Assembly: GCA_950295325.1 (NCBI GenBank)
Contig: OX485807.1
Location: 36,176,440 to 36,240,439 of the forward strand
Reading direction: 5' to 3'
DNA length: 64,000 bases
Origin: Polytrichum commune
Lineage: Eukaryota; Streptophyta; Polytrichopsida; Polytrichales; Polytrichaceae
Shown: positions 47,167 to 60,089 of the stretch, one piece after another
Layout of the letters: each line of letters begins with the position of its first letter
Position numbering within the stretch: the first letter of the stretch is position 1
The notes under the pieces: generated by a model
The model's input: only the letters and a program-made list of their open reading frames with translations
What the model was told of the DNA's origin: nothing
Databases searched by the model: none
Position numbers and translations under genes: made by a program

Positions 47167-49628
47167 CCCCAACTTATATAAGAGTTATTCATAAAGTCCC
47201 TCAAAGAGGGACAAAACCGTGCGTTTGATCGTTCTTTGAGGAAACTTTCCATTAAGAGCTCATTAGCTTGTTTTGTGTTGAAGACTATTGAAAGTTGGGT
47301 GAAACTTGTGGGACCACCTCTCTTCACCTCTTAAAACTTAGAAATTTCTTAGGATCTGAATACAATATGCGCATGGGATCCATTGTCCTAAATCCTAGAT
47401 TGGCCTATGCAAAGCTAGCTTGGCCCACCCATTCTAATAGGACAAGCTAACAAATTGGTTTAATAGCTTGACACCACTCTTTGTGTATGGTGATTGTAGT
47501 TAGTTTTTGCTCTCACTTAAATAACCCAAAACACCAGGGTACAGACTCTCAAGGAAGGCTTAACTAGTGTCTATTACAGGCATTTGTCACTTCATAGTTC
47601 CTTAATTAGACCAAAGGTTTGCTATATTCACTCTAGAACATGACTGGTATATCTTTTACTCTCCTTTTCTCTCTTGGTTTCCTCTCACTGTGTCTCAGTC
47701 AGTAGGGTATGTGTGTCAGTCTCAGTAGTAACCATCTCGTCATGAGATTTTGTAGAACAATAGTCAAGAGAGAACAATAGTCTTTGAGTAACACAATTGT
47801 CTTTTGGTAACCATTGGCCAATGCATCTTCAATTCAAAACAACTCCTTTATTACTTGGTCAATGTTAATTCCAATACAAAACAATTGTTCATTCATTAAT
47901 TCAAGATTTAATCATTACTCACAACTTATGCAATGAACCATAATCAATCAAGCTATAATCTTGGTCGCCCTGCACAACCTGCAACAACAACAACCAGGGT
48001 AACACACAAGACAATAGTTGATAGGATTAAATCGCATTCCATACTCAAAGATTTCTCCTCGTGACTAGTTACCAATTAAAACTTAATTAAGATGAGATTA
48101 ACTTATGCCTAGATAACATTTATGTACCAAAGTTAATTCAATCCCTCTTACAATCCAATTGAAATTAGGTTAACTTATGCCTAGGTCTTCGTTATAATCC
48201 AAAGTTAATTATTCTTTGCTTACATTCAATTCTTTCTACAAACTTCTCTCTTTCCTTCTATCAACTGATCAGAAGTGAATTCTCATCACTTCAGTTGATA
48301 GAGATTCTCTCTTAAATTCCATTCTTCCCAATTATAACCTATCAGCCTACACTCAAGATTTCACTGTAATCTTCTTAAGGCTGAACTATGTTCATTTCAT
48401 CTCTTCCTTCCTTCCTCAGGTTAACAATAATCATTCCACACAATGGCCTGCCTCTTGGCCTCTCGGCTTCCTCTCAACCTACAGAGAATACCACCATAGC
48501 CAATAGTTACACTATATTCCAGTTAACGCTCGGCTGACACTTGGTCTTCAAGCTCAACCTGACGATAGTTCAACTCTCTCGGCCACACTCTGTCTATCTC
48601 TGGTACGCCTCCCTCGCAGAGCTACCTGATTATGGTTTACTCGATATCCCTTTCTCTCTCTCTCTCTACATGGCAGATACTCTGCTTTGCTCATAGTTCT
48701 ACTGGACCTCTTCCTCGTAGAATTCTGAGACGATTGTTTATGGCTCGGACAACTATATTCCTCTCACAGACGATAGTTATCTCTTCGACATTATCCCTCT
48801 CTAACTCTTATCTCCAGGTAATTCAACTATGCTCGAAACTCACAATTACTTGCTCACTGTTCATTTTCCTTACTCCATCTCAATCTCAACTTACCCTCAA
48901 TAATTTCAACAGCACATACTCTTTCACTTTCGATTATCATTCATGAAACTCTCTTCCTCTCTGAAATTCTCTCAATTCCACTTACATATCAGATTACTCT
49001 ACTTACAGAGTTAAGCTCGCAATCTCATACATAATCAATTGCACTTGCACTCAACAAGAATTACACTCCAGATTATAGTGACACATCAAACATCCTCTCT
49101 CTAACGTCAGAGCTTAAGCCAATTCACTCGCAGTCATCCAACAATTTCCATTTCACAACAACAATGAACTTCCACAGAAAATGACAACCCGCAATCACTG
49201 CGATGTTGTTTAAGAAAATGGTTAAACTATAGACCTCGCCCGATTGCGGTGCGGAGGGAGACAAGTCAATGGTTATACGATTCGCTCAAAAGCTTCTAAG
49301 GAAATGTCTGTCTTCCCCCTCTTCGCCAACCCTCTTACGGTGGCGAGGAAGACGATAGTTTCTGTAACCGCTAGCTAAGGCCCCTAAGGCCGTAAAAATA
49401 GTTGTAACTTCTCCTAAGCCTATTGTTTAACTATGTTCATCCGGTTGGATGACTTCATCCTTTCTAGAGCTATAAGCCTATAGTAAAACTTTTAAAAGAC
49501 CAAAAATTTGGCTCACAGTGATTTAAGCATTAAGAAAACTTGGGCAACTTTGTGTTGATTCTCATCAACTCATGGTTTGGAACACAACCCATGGTTTCAT
49601 CTACTTTATTTTACAAATAACTCTAATA
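47167..49628. mobile_element. Older ~400-bp repeat split by a younger insertion
   Basis: 47167-47494 and 49518-49628 together match the uninterrupted copy at 57207-57606, in the same order. The left part has AGTCCCTCAAAGAGGGAC and AAAGCTAGCTTGGCCCACCC. The right part has TTTAAGCATTAAGAAAACTT and ACCCATGGTTTCATCTACTT. The gap is filled by the element at 47495-49517. Confidence 0.8.
47495..49517. mobile_element. Probable solo LTR (2023 bp) with 5-bp TSD
   Basis: The insert starts TGTAGTTAG and ends GGCTCACA, so it has TG...CA (TGT...ACA) ends. A GTGAT duplication flanks it at 47490-47494 and 49518-49522. The filled site is proven by the uninterrupted relative at 57207-57606. No coding domains, primer-binding site or internal duplicate of its ends were seen, which fits a solo LTR left by recombination. 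It includes a TC-rich run near 48646-48667. Confidence 0.65.
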
Positions 49629-49945
49629 CATGTTGAGATCAAGGACATTCCCATCCCAACCCTCAATAGAATGATTAGGAGTGAGGTCAGCTTGAATAAC
49701 CCCCTATGATGTCAATACAATATATTTTATTCAAGTTGGTTTCAACCTTATTCATTCTATTCAAGATGGGATGTGAATGTTCTAGACCTCAACCTATATT
49801 GTCATCCAATATTGAGTTATTGAGGTTAGGATTGAGGTTGGGGTGGGAATACAATGGCCTTGGGCCCTTCCCCAACCTATATTATCATTCCAATATTGAA
49901 GTTATGGGGTTGGGGTTCAAGTTGGGGTGGCCTTGTGCTAGAGGC
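49629..49945. repeat. Dispersed repeat, second copy (with inverted ends)
   Basis: The partner of 46955-47160. It ends in GGGTTCAAGTTGGGGTGGCC, the inverse of the other copy's left edge. The internal CAACCTATATTGTCATCCAA appears in inverse form near 46985. Confidence 0.6.
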
Positions 49946-52900
49946 ATTGTCATTGTAAACTTGTAGCTCATTTGAATCTCATCAAATCTCCAATTTTGCT
50001 TCATAATCAATAGAAATGATACTTAGACCCTATGAACATGAGCCATTTTCTTCCTCCCATATTGCAGTTATTAATGTGGGAGCCCCATAAATAGTAAGAA
50101 ATTAAATGGCAACAACCAATGAGAGTAATGATTGTTATGGAAGGTCCATAGAAGGTAGGGATAACGCTAGGAGAGTATTTGGAGACTTGTGCATTTTGTG
50201 GATAACCATGACCATTAAAATTAAATTGAGAATAGCATTGGATAATGAAGGCTTTCTATGTTGTATTTCTTATGTTGAGTAGTTGTTGTATTTGTCGCGT
50301 GCCTCTCTATGAGGAGTGCCCAAACCACCATGGGCACAAGGGGGACCCTTGAGTGACACCCGGGACTTGTGGCACTATTGGTGAGAGGGCCCAAGTGATT
50401 CTAGTGTGGGTGAGGGTCCCGGGCGTTGAGAACTCCTCCCACCCCACGGAGACTAGGAGTCACGAGGGTAAGATCATCAGCTATGCATAGCTAATGGCGT
50501 CCGGATTCTAGAATGCTCAAGAACTCCCCAATCAGAGGTGTTAGCTAGGAGATATGGCAATTTGAGTGAGACAACACCTTGGGACAGCCGAGGGACCCGG
50601 GAGTGGTGCCCGAGACTGCAGTGGTTAGGACAACCATAACTTCTTTAACTATCTCCTGAATGGGGCAAGTGAGGAGTCTATCGGCATCTACGCAAAGAGT
50701 AGATGTCAATGGAGTGGTTGTTTGATAGAAGCAAAGATCACACAACAAAGCTATGAAGGTCTAAAGTTGTTGGGGGCATCTAGCCTCAGCGGCTAAGGGA
50801 AAATGTCTACTTGGCCCCAATTCTTAGGAGAGAGACAAAAAGTTACTTGATGGTGGGGTAGGGGCCATGCCCAAAGACCTAGAGGTTTATATGGGTGAGA
50901 CGGCATTGCCAACCGAACCTACTTGAGGCCGAACGGCAAGGCCTCCACGGGCATTAGCCCAAAGTGGGGGCATAGTTGCTTAGTATGATTCGGGTTGTTA
51001 TAGTGTTGCTCCGACAATACAATGATCAACTAAAGATTGGACTTCCATGGATGGAATTCCACATCTAACCATTGGCTACTTATTAAGGGGAGACTCCCGA
51101 ATGCATGGTAGGAGGGTGGGTTACCCACCTATGAGCTAAGAGATCCAAGGTATTGGGAGCTAATCATTCGCATGAATGGAATGCGAAGGGTTAACGCTCA
51201 TGACCCTTGCTAGAATTGAGAGCCAACAAGGGTTGCAACAATATCTCTTCCCATTCTTATTTTAGGCATGGCTTTGTTTTTCTTCTTGGAGTAATCGATC
51301 ATAACCTCGGAACTCATTATATCTTATTTGAAAAAAATGTTTATGAGACCGTGGAAAGACCAAGAAAAACATAATGCAAGAAGGAAGGGAGAAAGAAGAC
51401 AAAACTACAAGTAGTGAGGAGGAGAGAAAGGAAAGTAGGACACGAGGCAATGTGGACTTTGCCATACAATATGTAATTTATCTTCCAATTAATTTATGTA
51501 CTTTATGGAATAATCTTTCTATGAACATATGTGGGCCGTTATTAAGGGGAGTCCATTATCATTAACAAATATAAATATATGTGTATCACACAACCGACAA
51601 CCCATCTCATACCGATGTCAAATGTTGCGAGTCCAAGTTCCAAATGTCATGTATTATAAAAGATGTACCATCACCTCATGAATCTTTTGTTGACTTTTTG
51701 GTCAAAATCAATCTCCAAGGTTGGATAGGGCCATGTGAGTTATCATACGGCAAGTGTAGTTGTGGCCCCACATATCTAGTTCTCTTGCGAGGACTTCCAA
51801 TGTCACGTGTCTTTGGGTTGGTTGAGAGGTACACTCATATGCAATAATTCTTTGCAGCCGAGATCTTGTAATGCTAAATTTGGTAGTTGAATTTGTGCTT
51901 AACCCTTGAAGGTCTTTATGGACTTCAAACATCGTACAAAGGTGTTTAAGGTTATTTACGACTTTTTGAGGTGTATATGTAGGCGACAATTTCATCTAAA
52001 TTAAGCTACGTACTCATCAACTACATTCTTCTAATAAGAGCGCATGTACATGTCAAAGAAAAATGTAAGAAGGTTTGGGCTCATAGAAATTTGACCTACC
52101 CTCAAATATGTTTACTATGTAAAATTTATCACCATTTCACCTATGGCTATGTCAATATTTTCTTGGTCCAGAAGATCGAAGTTTGCATCAAACATAACCT
52201 ACTTAGGGCCACTTCACACACAAGCCAAAGAATTGTGACCATGAAATTGTGAGAGCCCAAAAGAAAGTGTCCAAACGTTGTCCCAAGACACCTCCAAAAT
52301 CATGTAGTGTGGTCACAAATCCTCAAGTGTAGTGTGAAGTCACATGTGACCGGGCCCTCAACTAAATGCTATTTCAATGAATTTCTATTCATGCGGGTCC
52401 TCACACATGATAAAATAGAATAAAAACCAACAATTGTGAGCATTCGGAGTGCCGTGGTCTCCCAATTTTGTGTTAGGCTTACCTCCAAGAGGCAGTTTTT
52501 GAAAATAGTCCAAGTGACCATGAAACATGATCCAATTGATGCCATGTAGGAATCCATGTAGACTATACATCCATCTTGCATTCACATACTCCTTTGGTCC
52601 CTCAAGCGTAATGTGAAGCAAACTTGGACGGGCTCTGCCTTTTCCACCAATGAGAGTGCTTGAAGTGTACTTGTCTTGGGCTCTCAGGCTCGTGTGTGAA
52701 GTGGCTCTTAGTATACAAAGGAAATAAAAATGCACGAAGTCACTTATTTGACAACTTAAGGTGGATTTACACTTGGGGGCCAAGACCAAAGTAAACTCCA
52801 AAATTGAGTGATCCTATTGGTCAAGAGCTAAATTCATGTCCCAAAAGCGTTTACACTAGGGTCTAGGCCCAACGTACAAAAAAATGAAGTGTTGTTAACG

Positions 52901-55850
52901 TGGCATTACTCTCCCACCAAATCTTGACAGTCCCCACTCAAGAAAATACTCCTCCTAATTTAAGAAACCTAATCTTCAAGCTTAGATTCAAGATTGGGCC
53001 CAATCTTGAGTCCAAAAACAAGATCCATGAAAGGGGTGTTTCGGACCCCAAGTTTCCTTGGACTGGGTCACTATTGTAAACCACCCTTTGAAAGTAATTT
53101 TGGTATTTGTGTGTGATCGAACATAAGGTACGTGTGTGGAGCCTTCCTGGCTCACATTGCACACAAGACACGAGAGGAAACAAAGGTGGAGCCGGGAACG
53201 AGACCAAGGGCTGGAGCGGGAGTAGCACCGCACCGGCAGCGACACCAAGTTGGGACCAAGGCCAAGCCCGAGAGCAAGAGGACTGAGGACCAACTAGGAG
53301 GATAAAAATTAGATTGGGAGCCTGAGGATGAAGAGACTAGGAGCCAACGAAGACAAGACAAGGAGCCACATGTGTGAGGACCGGGAGCCAAGGAGCCATG
53401 GGAACACGAGAACCGAACTCGAATTTAAAAACATAGTGAGCAACCAAGGACTAATTAGTAAATATACTTAGATGAACTCATGTAGATGAAAGACATATAA
53501 CTGGGGATGACCACCCGACTGGACGGACTTAACCTCCGCAACCACTTTGGATGAAAATAATCAAATGAGATATTGTAAGGCACATCTAGGCATGTAGTTA
53601 AAACCAACCACATGTCTCTCAAGGCTACATATGAATTAAACACGTGTCTATTACCAAAAATATATTAACCAAGCTAAAGTTGGACTATGAGAACACTTAC
53701 ATTCTAAATTAAGAATTTGGAACATTTGGTAATAGGGGAAAGAGGCATAACCACCGTATTAAGGAATTCCTAGATAATGGAACCTATATAAGAGGGCACT
53801 TGAGCCCCTTAAGATACGTCATTTCAAACACGAACAATTTCACGTGAGCATCGAGACGACTACCAAGAGCAAATTCACGAAGACCTTTTGGACTATTCCT
53901 TGAAGACCTTTAAGGCTAAACGAGAAACCTTTGGTAAACCAAAGGACTCGTAAACCTCAAGCAAACTTGGATTTAATGCCGCGGAAGAACAAGAACAATT
54001 CAATGCTTAGGAAATAGCTAACGAAAGCATATTCCAAAAGAAACTAAAAAAGACTTTTGAATCTATGAGATTTTGGAGATTGGACAAAACTTGAAAAATC
54101 ACCCAAACGTTACTGAACCCCAAGGGAAAATGCACATAGATCCTAAAGAAATTTGAAGGAAGCACAAACGACCAAAAGGGTCAAACAAAAGTAGTAAGAT
54201 AAGAAAATTTAACAAAACATTGGTGAAGGAAATCTATCCAAATATAATGGGAACACCGAAAGGACAATATAACTTCAACCATTACCCAACATACACCAAG
54301 ACTTTGAAGGTTGAAGAGAAGGGTGTTTACCCACCAATATACTCGAACACCTTTGGAGTTGAAGTTACGGGTTAAACACTGAATGACAGGATAGGCATAA
54401 ATCGGCAAACACATAATCATTGAGAGAGGAAAGACGAAGGAGAGGCCGCCAAGTGGGCTACATCGACCATTGCCCTGCAATCAAGCACAAACTAAGATTT
54501 CACTGTATCATACCCCTCACATCAAGAAAGGGGATTTTGGGGATAATTAAGAAAGATATGTAGAAAGTACAAGATCATTGACCATGGAAAATTTTAGGTC
54601 ATACACACGTTAGTCTAGGAATCTTGATCAAATACTTTGGATGTAAGATTTCATGAAATCAATACGGAGGTGTACTTGGTGAATGATGTAATAAATAAAT
54701 ACCCGTAATCAAATGCCATTCATCAACTAAGTAGATTTGCATTAGCGAGGGAGTATGTTTGAATTGCACAAGGACTTTGATACTCTTAACTACACACTCT
54801 TGGAATTTGGATTGAATAAGAGTGATTATAAGTCATTCAAACCATGAAAGATATAGGAGTGATTTTCCATGATATTGGATATATGAATAAATTCCACTCC
54901 AAAAATACTTAACCTTGACATTGGGATTTAAGGGAACATAATCTTAGAAACCTGGGACATCTACCCCTTGAGGATCCATGAGAGCTAGAAAAAGGAACGT
55001 TATACAAAACTAAGTGTCAATAATAGTATACATGTGACCACCTTCATAGAAATGGAAATCTAGAACAATCTAATTTTGGTGGGAGTGATGTTAGTGTAAA
55101 CCGGTCAGCAGCGGGTTACACCGTCTAAGGTTGAGGGTTGAAGGTGACCTCTATAATGTGGGTGTTCATCATTTACTTATCTTAATCGTACACCTATATT
55201 CGAGTGGTGTGTGGGTCAGGTGAGGAACAAAGAACAAACACCATAAAGACACATGTGTTAAATGTGATTGGACTACATTCACAAAGTTTATCAACTACTT
55301 CACACTCAATAGTGAACACAATTGGGAGGACCTATGTATTCAGTCGAGGAATCGAAACTAACAAGCACTTTCCATAACCATCACTAAACCATGGGAGGTT
55401 TGATTTCTCAATCCATTTTTTTTGTTGGTGCTTCACTGTAGATTTGCTAATGCAACAATTTCGTGGTGTGATCTTTCCCTTTGCATTAGCAAAAAGGGTG
55501 CAAATATACCGTTTACTATTTTAAATAGACTCATAGATGTCATGTAAGATATTGGAGTGCATGAACACTGGTTGAAGTCGGGTTCTAAATCCTGCTGGTG
55601 GGATGCTCAGTTCACTCTTGAACCTTGATAGGAAGACAACTTCTTCCCAAAATTATGCAAAAAGAATAACATAGTTGAAGGACACATAAGAAAGAGGCAA
55701 ACGTTTCGATATTGTACACCCTTCCCCTTTTAAACTTCAAGATTTACAACTTTAAAGTTAATGTTGCAAATTGAGTTACTTTTTGATCATTTGGAGCACT
55801 TATGGCTGATCCGTAACCCATTCCTTTTTCATCTAATCGGTAGAAGTTAG
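49946..55850. other. Long intergenic stretch: repeat-like, no supported gene
   Basis: 50340-50640 has paired blocks of the type GGGACCCTTGAGTGACACCC and GGGACCCGGGAGTGGTGCCC. 52197-52345 and 52580-52715 are imperfect inverted copies (CCACTTCACACACAAGCC against its inverse), enclosing a 138-codon minus frame at 52385-52801 of unknown nature. 53160-53400 is rich in GGAGCC-type units. 53780-53830 has CTATATAAGAGGGCACTTGAG, which resembles an LTR promoter, but no matching LTR was found. 55170-55480 is a dispersed-repeat copy. Confidence 0.5.
55170..55480. repeat. Dispersed repeat family, copy
   Basis: Shares ACCTATATTCGAGTGGTGTG, AAAGAACAAACACCATAAAG, GATTGGACTACATTCAC and TAGATTTGCTAATGCAAC with 29830-30070. 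The sequence to 55853 ends in ATCTAATCGGTAGAAGTTAG, like the end of the copy at 30115. Confidence 0.65.
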
Positions 55851-56192
55851 AGAACATCCCCCACACGCACAATCCAATTTATCGAATTTACATACTGCCA
55901 TGATAGATTCCTAGAACAAGCACTCACCCGAAAGCACACGAAATATGACCCATTAATCAACACCCTACAAAACAATGGATGGCAGGCTAACCCCATCATT
56001 ACTATCACAGCTGGAGTTAGAGGAGCCATACTCGAACACTCCATCAATAAATTAACCAAACTAAAAATCCCTAAACCCAACATCAAACTCCTCATGAAAC
56101 ATATACACCAAAACGCCATCAAATACCTCACATACCTAGTCCTAAATAAAAGAAAACTAGATAACAAACAAACACCTATCTCCCCGCCATAG
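55851..56192 (+). pseudogene. ATG-less coding fragment, possibly C-terminal part of a retroelement polymerase ORF
   Basis: An open frame of 113 codons ends in TAG. It reads TIQFIEFTYCHDRFLEQALT, then NGWQANPIITITAGVRGAIL, KLTKLKIPKPNIKLLMKHIH and LTYLVLNKRKLDNKQTPISP. The residue pattern is strongly protein-like and codons favour C in third positions, unlike the flanks. I associate the pattern, with limited certainty, with C-terminal regions of plant LINE-like reverse transcriptase ORFs. It starts right after a dispersed-repeat end and has no start codon, so it is a remnant. Confidence 0.5.
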
Positions 56193-57206
56193 TAAAGTTG
56201 GATATGCTAATATAATATTAGAGCCCACCCCCCGTGGAGGTAAAACACCCTATATTGCATCTCGGAACACTGTGATCAATATAAGGTTGACAGGTTCACA
56301 TTCATGCTGGTACCAAGATACGGGCGTTATTTTTCTTTTCTTTCTTAGACAACATGGAAAAACAAACCGAATACTAGCACCCACAAACCCTTATATGTGC
56401 AAAGGGTCACTTACCATTGTGATGAATATGAACCTCAAATTTTACCATGGCAATGTGGTGGGGGCCCATGGGCCAAATGGACACCTTAAGCCTCAAGTTT
56501 TTCGGGTTAATACCGAGGCTCATGGTCTCCCCGCCCAAAGGTCAATCATGGTGAATTGAATGTGCCAAGTGGGTCGGTTCCATTCATTAACTTAAGTCCC
56601 TCAAATTGCATGAGGAACGGTAAACACGGGGTATGATCTTTGGCATGCTTGGGTCTTTTGAAGACCCAATTGTGAGGTCGAAACCGAGTCCCAAGCGGTT
56701 TCACACAGCCGCACTCTTTCATAAATCACTTCCAATGTGCAAAAAAAGGATCTTTCATTGTTATTTGCATGGCCTTTTGAAGGTATGTAGAAGTGCCTAT
56801 TGCAAACACTTTGAGCACTACGATTCCTTAACTAACTTAAACTAATCAGCCGATGTTTTATTTGGATCGAATAGTTATGTTATGAGCACGACGACATTAC
56901 GGACACGTGAATTGGAGCATATTTGATTTCCTTTAGAAATGTTTAAAGTCATAAGTTTCATTTGACCCTTTCTAGTCTCACATGCCTCTCTAAAGTCGAC
57001 GATGTTGATTGTTGACATTGAGTATCCTCTACCCAATGAGTTGTGTTTTTAGTCCTTAAAATAATTTCAATAGTGTTCATGTTGAAGCACGTTGTTGCCC
57101 GATTTAAAGAAAAGTAGGTGTCGGAATTGGGGTCACCAAAGGAATTAGCTTGCTTCTACCTTACATTGTGGACTCAAATGATACATGCATTTTTTTTCGA
57201 GTATAA
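56193..57206. other. Intergenic, nothing identified
   Basis: No gene, RNA or assignable repeat. A 95-codon plus frame (56272-56559) has no recognisable motif. Confidence 0.45.
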
Positions 57207-57606
57207 TAGAGTTATCCGTAAACTCCCTCAAAAGAGGGACTAAACTTTCTATTAAGAACTTGTTAACTCATCATCAACTGGAGCCTATTTTGAAAGTCGA
57301 GTGGAACTTTTGGGACCTCCTCTTTCCACCTCTCAAATTTTGAGAGGATTTTAGCATCTAAAATAGGACATGTGCATGGGGCCCGCTGTCCTAAATATAG
57401 TATTGGCCCATATATCCAAAGCTAGCTTGGTCCACCCATCTTGGTAGGACAAGCTAGAAAGCCGACTTTTAATAGCTCACCACCACTCTATGTGTTAGAT
57501 AATTTAAGCATTAGAAAAACTTGGATGACTTTGTGTTAATTCTCATAAACTCAATGTTTGGGACTTCACCCATGGTTTCATATGCTTTACTTTACACATA
57601 ACTCTA
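57207..57606. mobile_element. ~400-bp TIR repeat, uninterrupted copy
   Basis: The left end TAGAGTTATCCGTAAA is mirrored at the right by the inverse of TTAGAGTTATGTGTAAAG. It is the empty-site relative of 47167-49628. No coding capacity. Confidence 0.65.
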
Positions 57607-58437
57607 ATGCGTGAGCCAACATGGCAATCTTGCATTGCAATCTATAATCTATGTACCCGCCATGTGCCTTCGGTGCCATTTCATTTAAAGTGGTTCACAC
57701 CGGCCTCGTGGCTTCATGGGCCCACTTTATTAGTGTGGGCATAATGATTTATGAAGCCTTAAACGGCATGTGTCTTACACTAAGTGGGGTCCAAATGGAT
57801 ACTTTTAGTTATACATCAATTTCAATTAGGATATCAAACATGTGATTAACACAAGATGATTAGCAAATCCAAATTTTTGAGAAATTTTTGATGATTAACA
57901 ACTTTGCATGAACATCAAAGTTGTTTGTTTTGGTAAAAGTGAAATAATTTCTTTATTCTTATGTCAAAATGGCCTTTGTGCTCAGTTTGACATTTGAACC
58001 TCTCTAATTTTTAGGGAATTCTTTGCATTTATGTGGTTATAAATATGGGACAAGTTTACATACTCTAGATGCAAGGTGGCTAGTTTATTGTGGTTTGCAC
58101 ATTTTGGCATAAGAATTGGTGGAGTTGTAGCTATTGAGTTGTTCTCATCTAGTGGATCACACAAGCATTCCGCTCATTCTCCGAGTGAATCCAATTAGTC
58201 AAAGCTCTTTTCGGGAGATAAAACATGGCATTCCCTTGTGCATCGCTTCCTTCAATTGTTATAATCTAAAAATCCAAAGAATCATTGAAGCCTATTTTTT
58301 TTTGGTCAAAATGGCTCAATTTTCCATGTTTCAAGATCTTATGGGAAGTTAAGGGTTAATGTTGAACACCTCTTGCATTTGATATGGGAGTTGCTCAACC
58401 CATGCTAGGCCCTCTTACCTTATACATAAACAACATC

Positions 58438-58456
58438 ATTTCTTCTTCTTCTTCTT

Positions 58457-58487
<31 letters not shown>
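58438..58487. repeat. (TTC)n microsatellite
   Basis: About 16 TTC/TCT trinucleotides in a row. Confidence 0.95.
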
Positions 58488-58636
58488 AGTTTTTCTTGAA
58501 TTTTAATTTATTATGTATGATTATTCTGCAAGTTAAAATGAGTGTAAGGGTAGAGAACATGCACATAGATAAGGCTTCCCGGTTCATTAAATCCCAAACA
58601 ACTCAATTATTGTCTTGCTCAACACAACTACATTAA

Positions 58637-58830
58637 ATCATCTTCTTTAGCGTGACAAAAAATTTGGTATGCCTTGTTAATAAAATGATCTTCATGACTT
58701 GTTATGTAGCATCAAGTATCATATGACACCCTCTCTAGTTGCCACCCACTGATTGCAAGACAATTTGTATGGGTCGGTGATGGATAGCGTGGACCACACT
58801 AAGTCAAATGTTTAATAGTGAAGCACTTGT
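58637..58830. mobile_element. MITE-like repeat, third copy
   Basis: Contains ATGATCTTCATGACTTGT, CATATGACACCCTCTCTAG, GATTGCAAGACAATTTGTAT and GGGTCGGTGATGGATAG, parallel to 34655-34852. The right end is the inverse of CTTCACTATTAAACATTTGA. The left end has diverged. Confidence 0.6.
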
Positions 58831-59355
58831 TACACCTTCTTGTGCCATGCTCATGGAAAATTACTCGCTCCTTTCCCCGGCTCCACAATTCACAATGGAT
58901 CAAAGATACCTAATCCCAAGGCCTTTTGGGGGAGGGGAGGGGGGTGTTGGGGGTTGAATCTCATTGACATTCTAGGTTGGTTAGTTCGGTGAGAAGGGTG
59001 TTGACAATACTTAAACGCAATGTGAAGATGAAGCTCAATTTGTATTACAAGGTAGACATGGACCTCATGCCCCCTTTCCTACTTGACTTTAGCTAAGCCT
59101 AAAAGTTGGTTCTAAAAACACGGCCTTCACACCATCAACACTATCTAATGCCGAGCCTAGTTGGCAAATGATGTGGCGTGGTTTAATAGTGGAGGTTTTA
59201 AGTCTCAAGCACCAACCCTCCCATCGGTACTTAGACATAAGGCAAGAATGTAGGTCCTTTAAAAGTGTCGCCTCCTGCCCTTGTGATTGGTTGCTTTTAG
59301 TCTTAGCTATGAGGGCACGAGGAGCTTCATTAACAAAATCGGGTGGTAAGGTAAG

Positions 59356-60085
59356 GTAGAGGGTGCTTAAACCAACACTTTAAGCTATTGCACATACATA
59401 TGGCTACATGGTTAAAATGAAAAATATTTATTCATATTAGCCTTTGTTCTAAACATGCGTATAAAGAAAGAAAAAAACATTTTTAGCCTCAATTAGATAT
59501 TTGATGAATATTTCAAAGTCAAAACCACTAGCTTCCTTAAACCAATATATAGGCCCCGTGTATGATGACCTTGGATATGACGAGGACCTCCACCTTCGCT
59601 GCCTAGAACCAACACAACATAGTTGGGTACTAATCCCAAGCTAGATCAAAGACCAACTAGTAACGGTGCGCAAAGCCACATGGCCACCTCCATGATCCCA
59701 CCTAGTTTGCTTGCAAAACCATCACCTTGCATCCTGGGTACCAACCCCTGTTGTGTTTTGTGGGCCTACCTCCGTGACCTTGTGAATAGAATGACTATAG
59801 CCCCTCCCCCCCTGCAATGTATAGAATGGCTAGAATAGGCATTGACAAGCCACCCTAAACCCACCTTGAACCAACCCGAGATAGGGTGGATCCTGTTACC
59901 TACCCTACATGAAAGTAGTGGAGGTTGCTATGAGGTGGCGCCACTAATGCCACCTAAAAGCATCACTCCGTGGGCCCATACACTCCTGCACCATGGGGAA
60001 CGCTTCAAGGTAGTAGAGTGTTAGTGATTGGGAGGTGTTTATAGGTGTTGGTTTTGGGTGGGGTGTTGGTTTTAGCACCCTCTAC
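59356..60085. mobile_element. ~730-bp non-autonomous TIR element, copy 2 (inverted)
   Basis: The left end GTAGAGGGTGCTTAAACC is mirrored by the right end, the inverse of GTAGAGGGTGCTAAAACC. The interior matches 44839-45532 in opposite orientation, including the GGCCACCTCCATGATCCCAC region. Its flanks do not form a TSD; the right flank is occupied by the element starting at 60090. Confidence 0.7.
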
Positions 60086-60089
60086 CGTA

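Larger units (their letters stand above)
57607..59355. other. Intergenic: MITE copy and microsatellite
   Basis: Contains a fragment of the dispersed repeat (57835-57880, AAGATGATTAGCAAATCCAA), the (TTC)n run at 58438-58487 and the MITE-like repeat at 58637-58830. A G-rich run lies near 58928-58950. No gene is supported. Confidence 0.5.

Noticed and set aside
46955-49945. 46955-47160 and 49629-49945 as the two LTRs of one element
   Set aside because: The copies have inverted outer edges and lie outside an older 400-bp repeat and a separately bounded insertion, so they are independent dispersed repeats.
52385-52801. 138-codon minus-strand frame as a gene
   Set aside because: It sits within an imperfect inverted repeat, has no recognisable motif and no flanking exons. 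I keep it as part of the repeat description only.
53780-53830. TATATAAG promoter-like segment as an LTR retrotransposon start
   Set aside because: No matching LTR, primer-binding site or polymerase domain was found nearby.
55851-56192. Organelle-derived (plastid or mitochondrial) insertion
   Set aside because: The encoded residues match no organelle gene I know and the flanks are nuclear repeat sequence.
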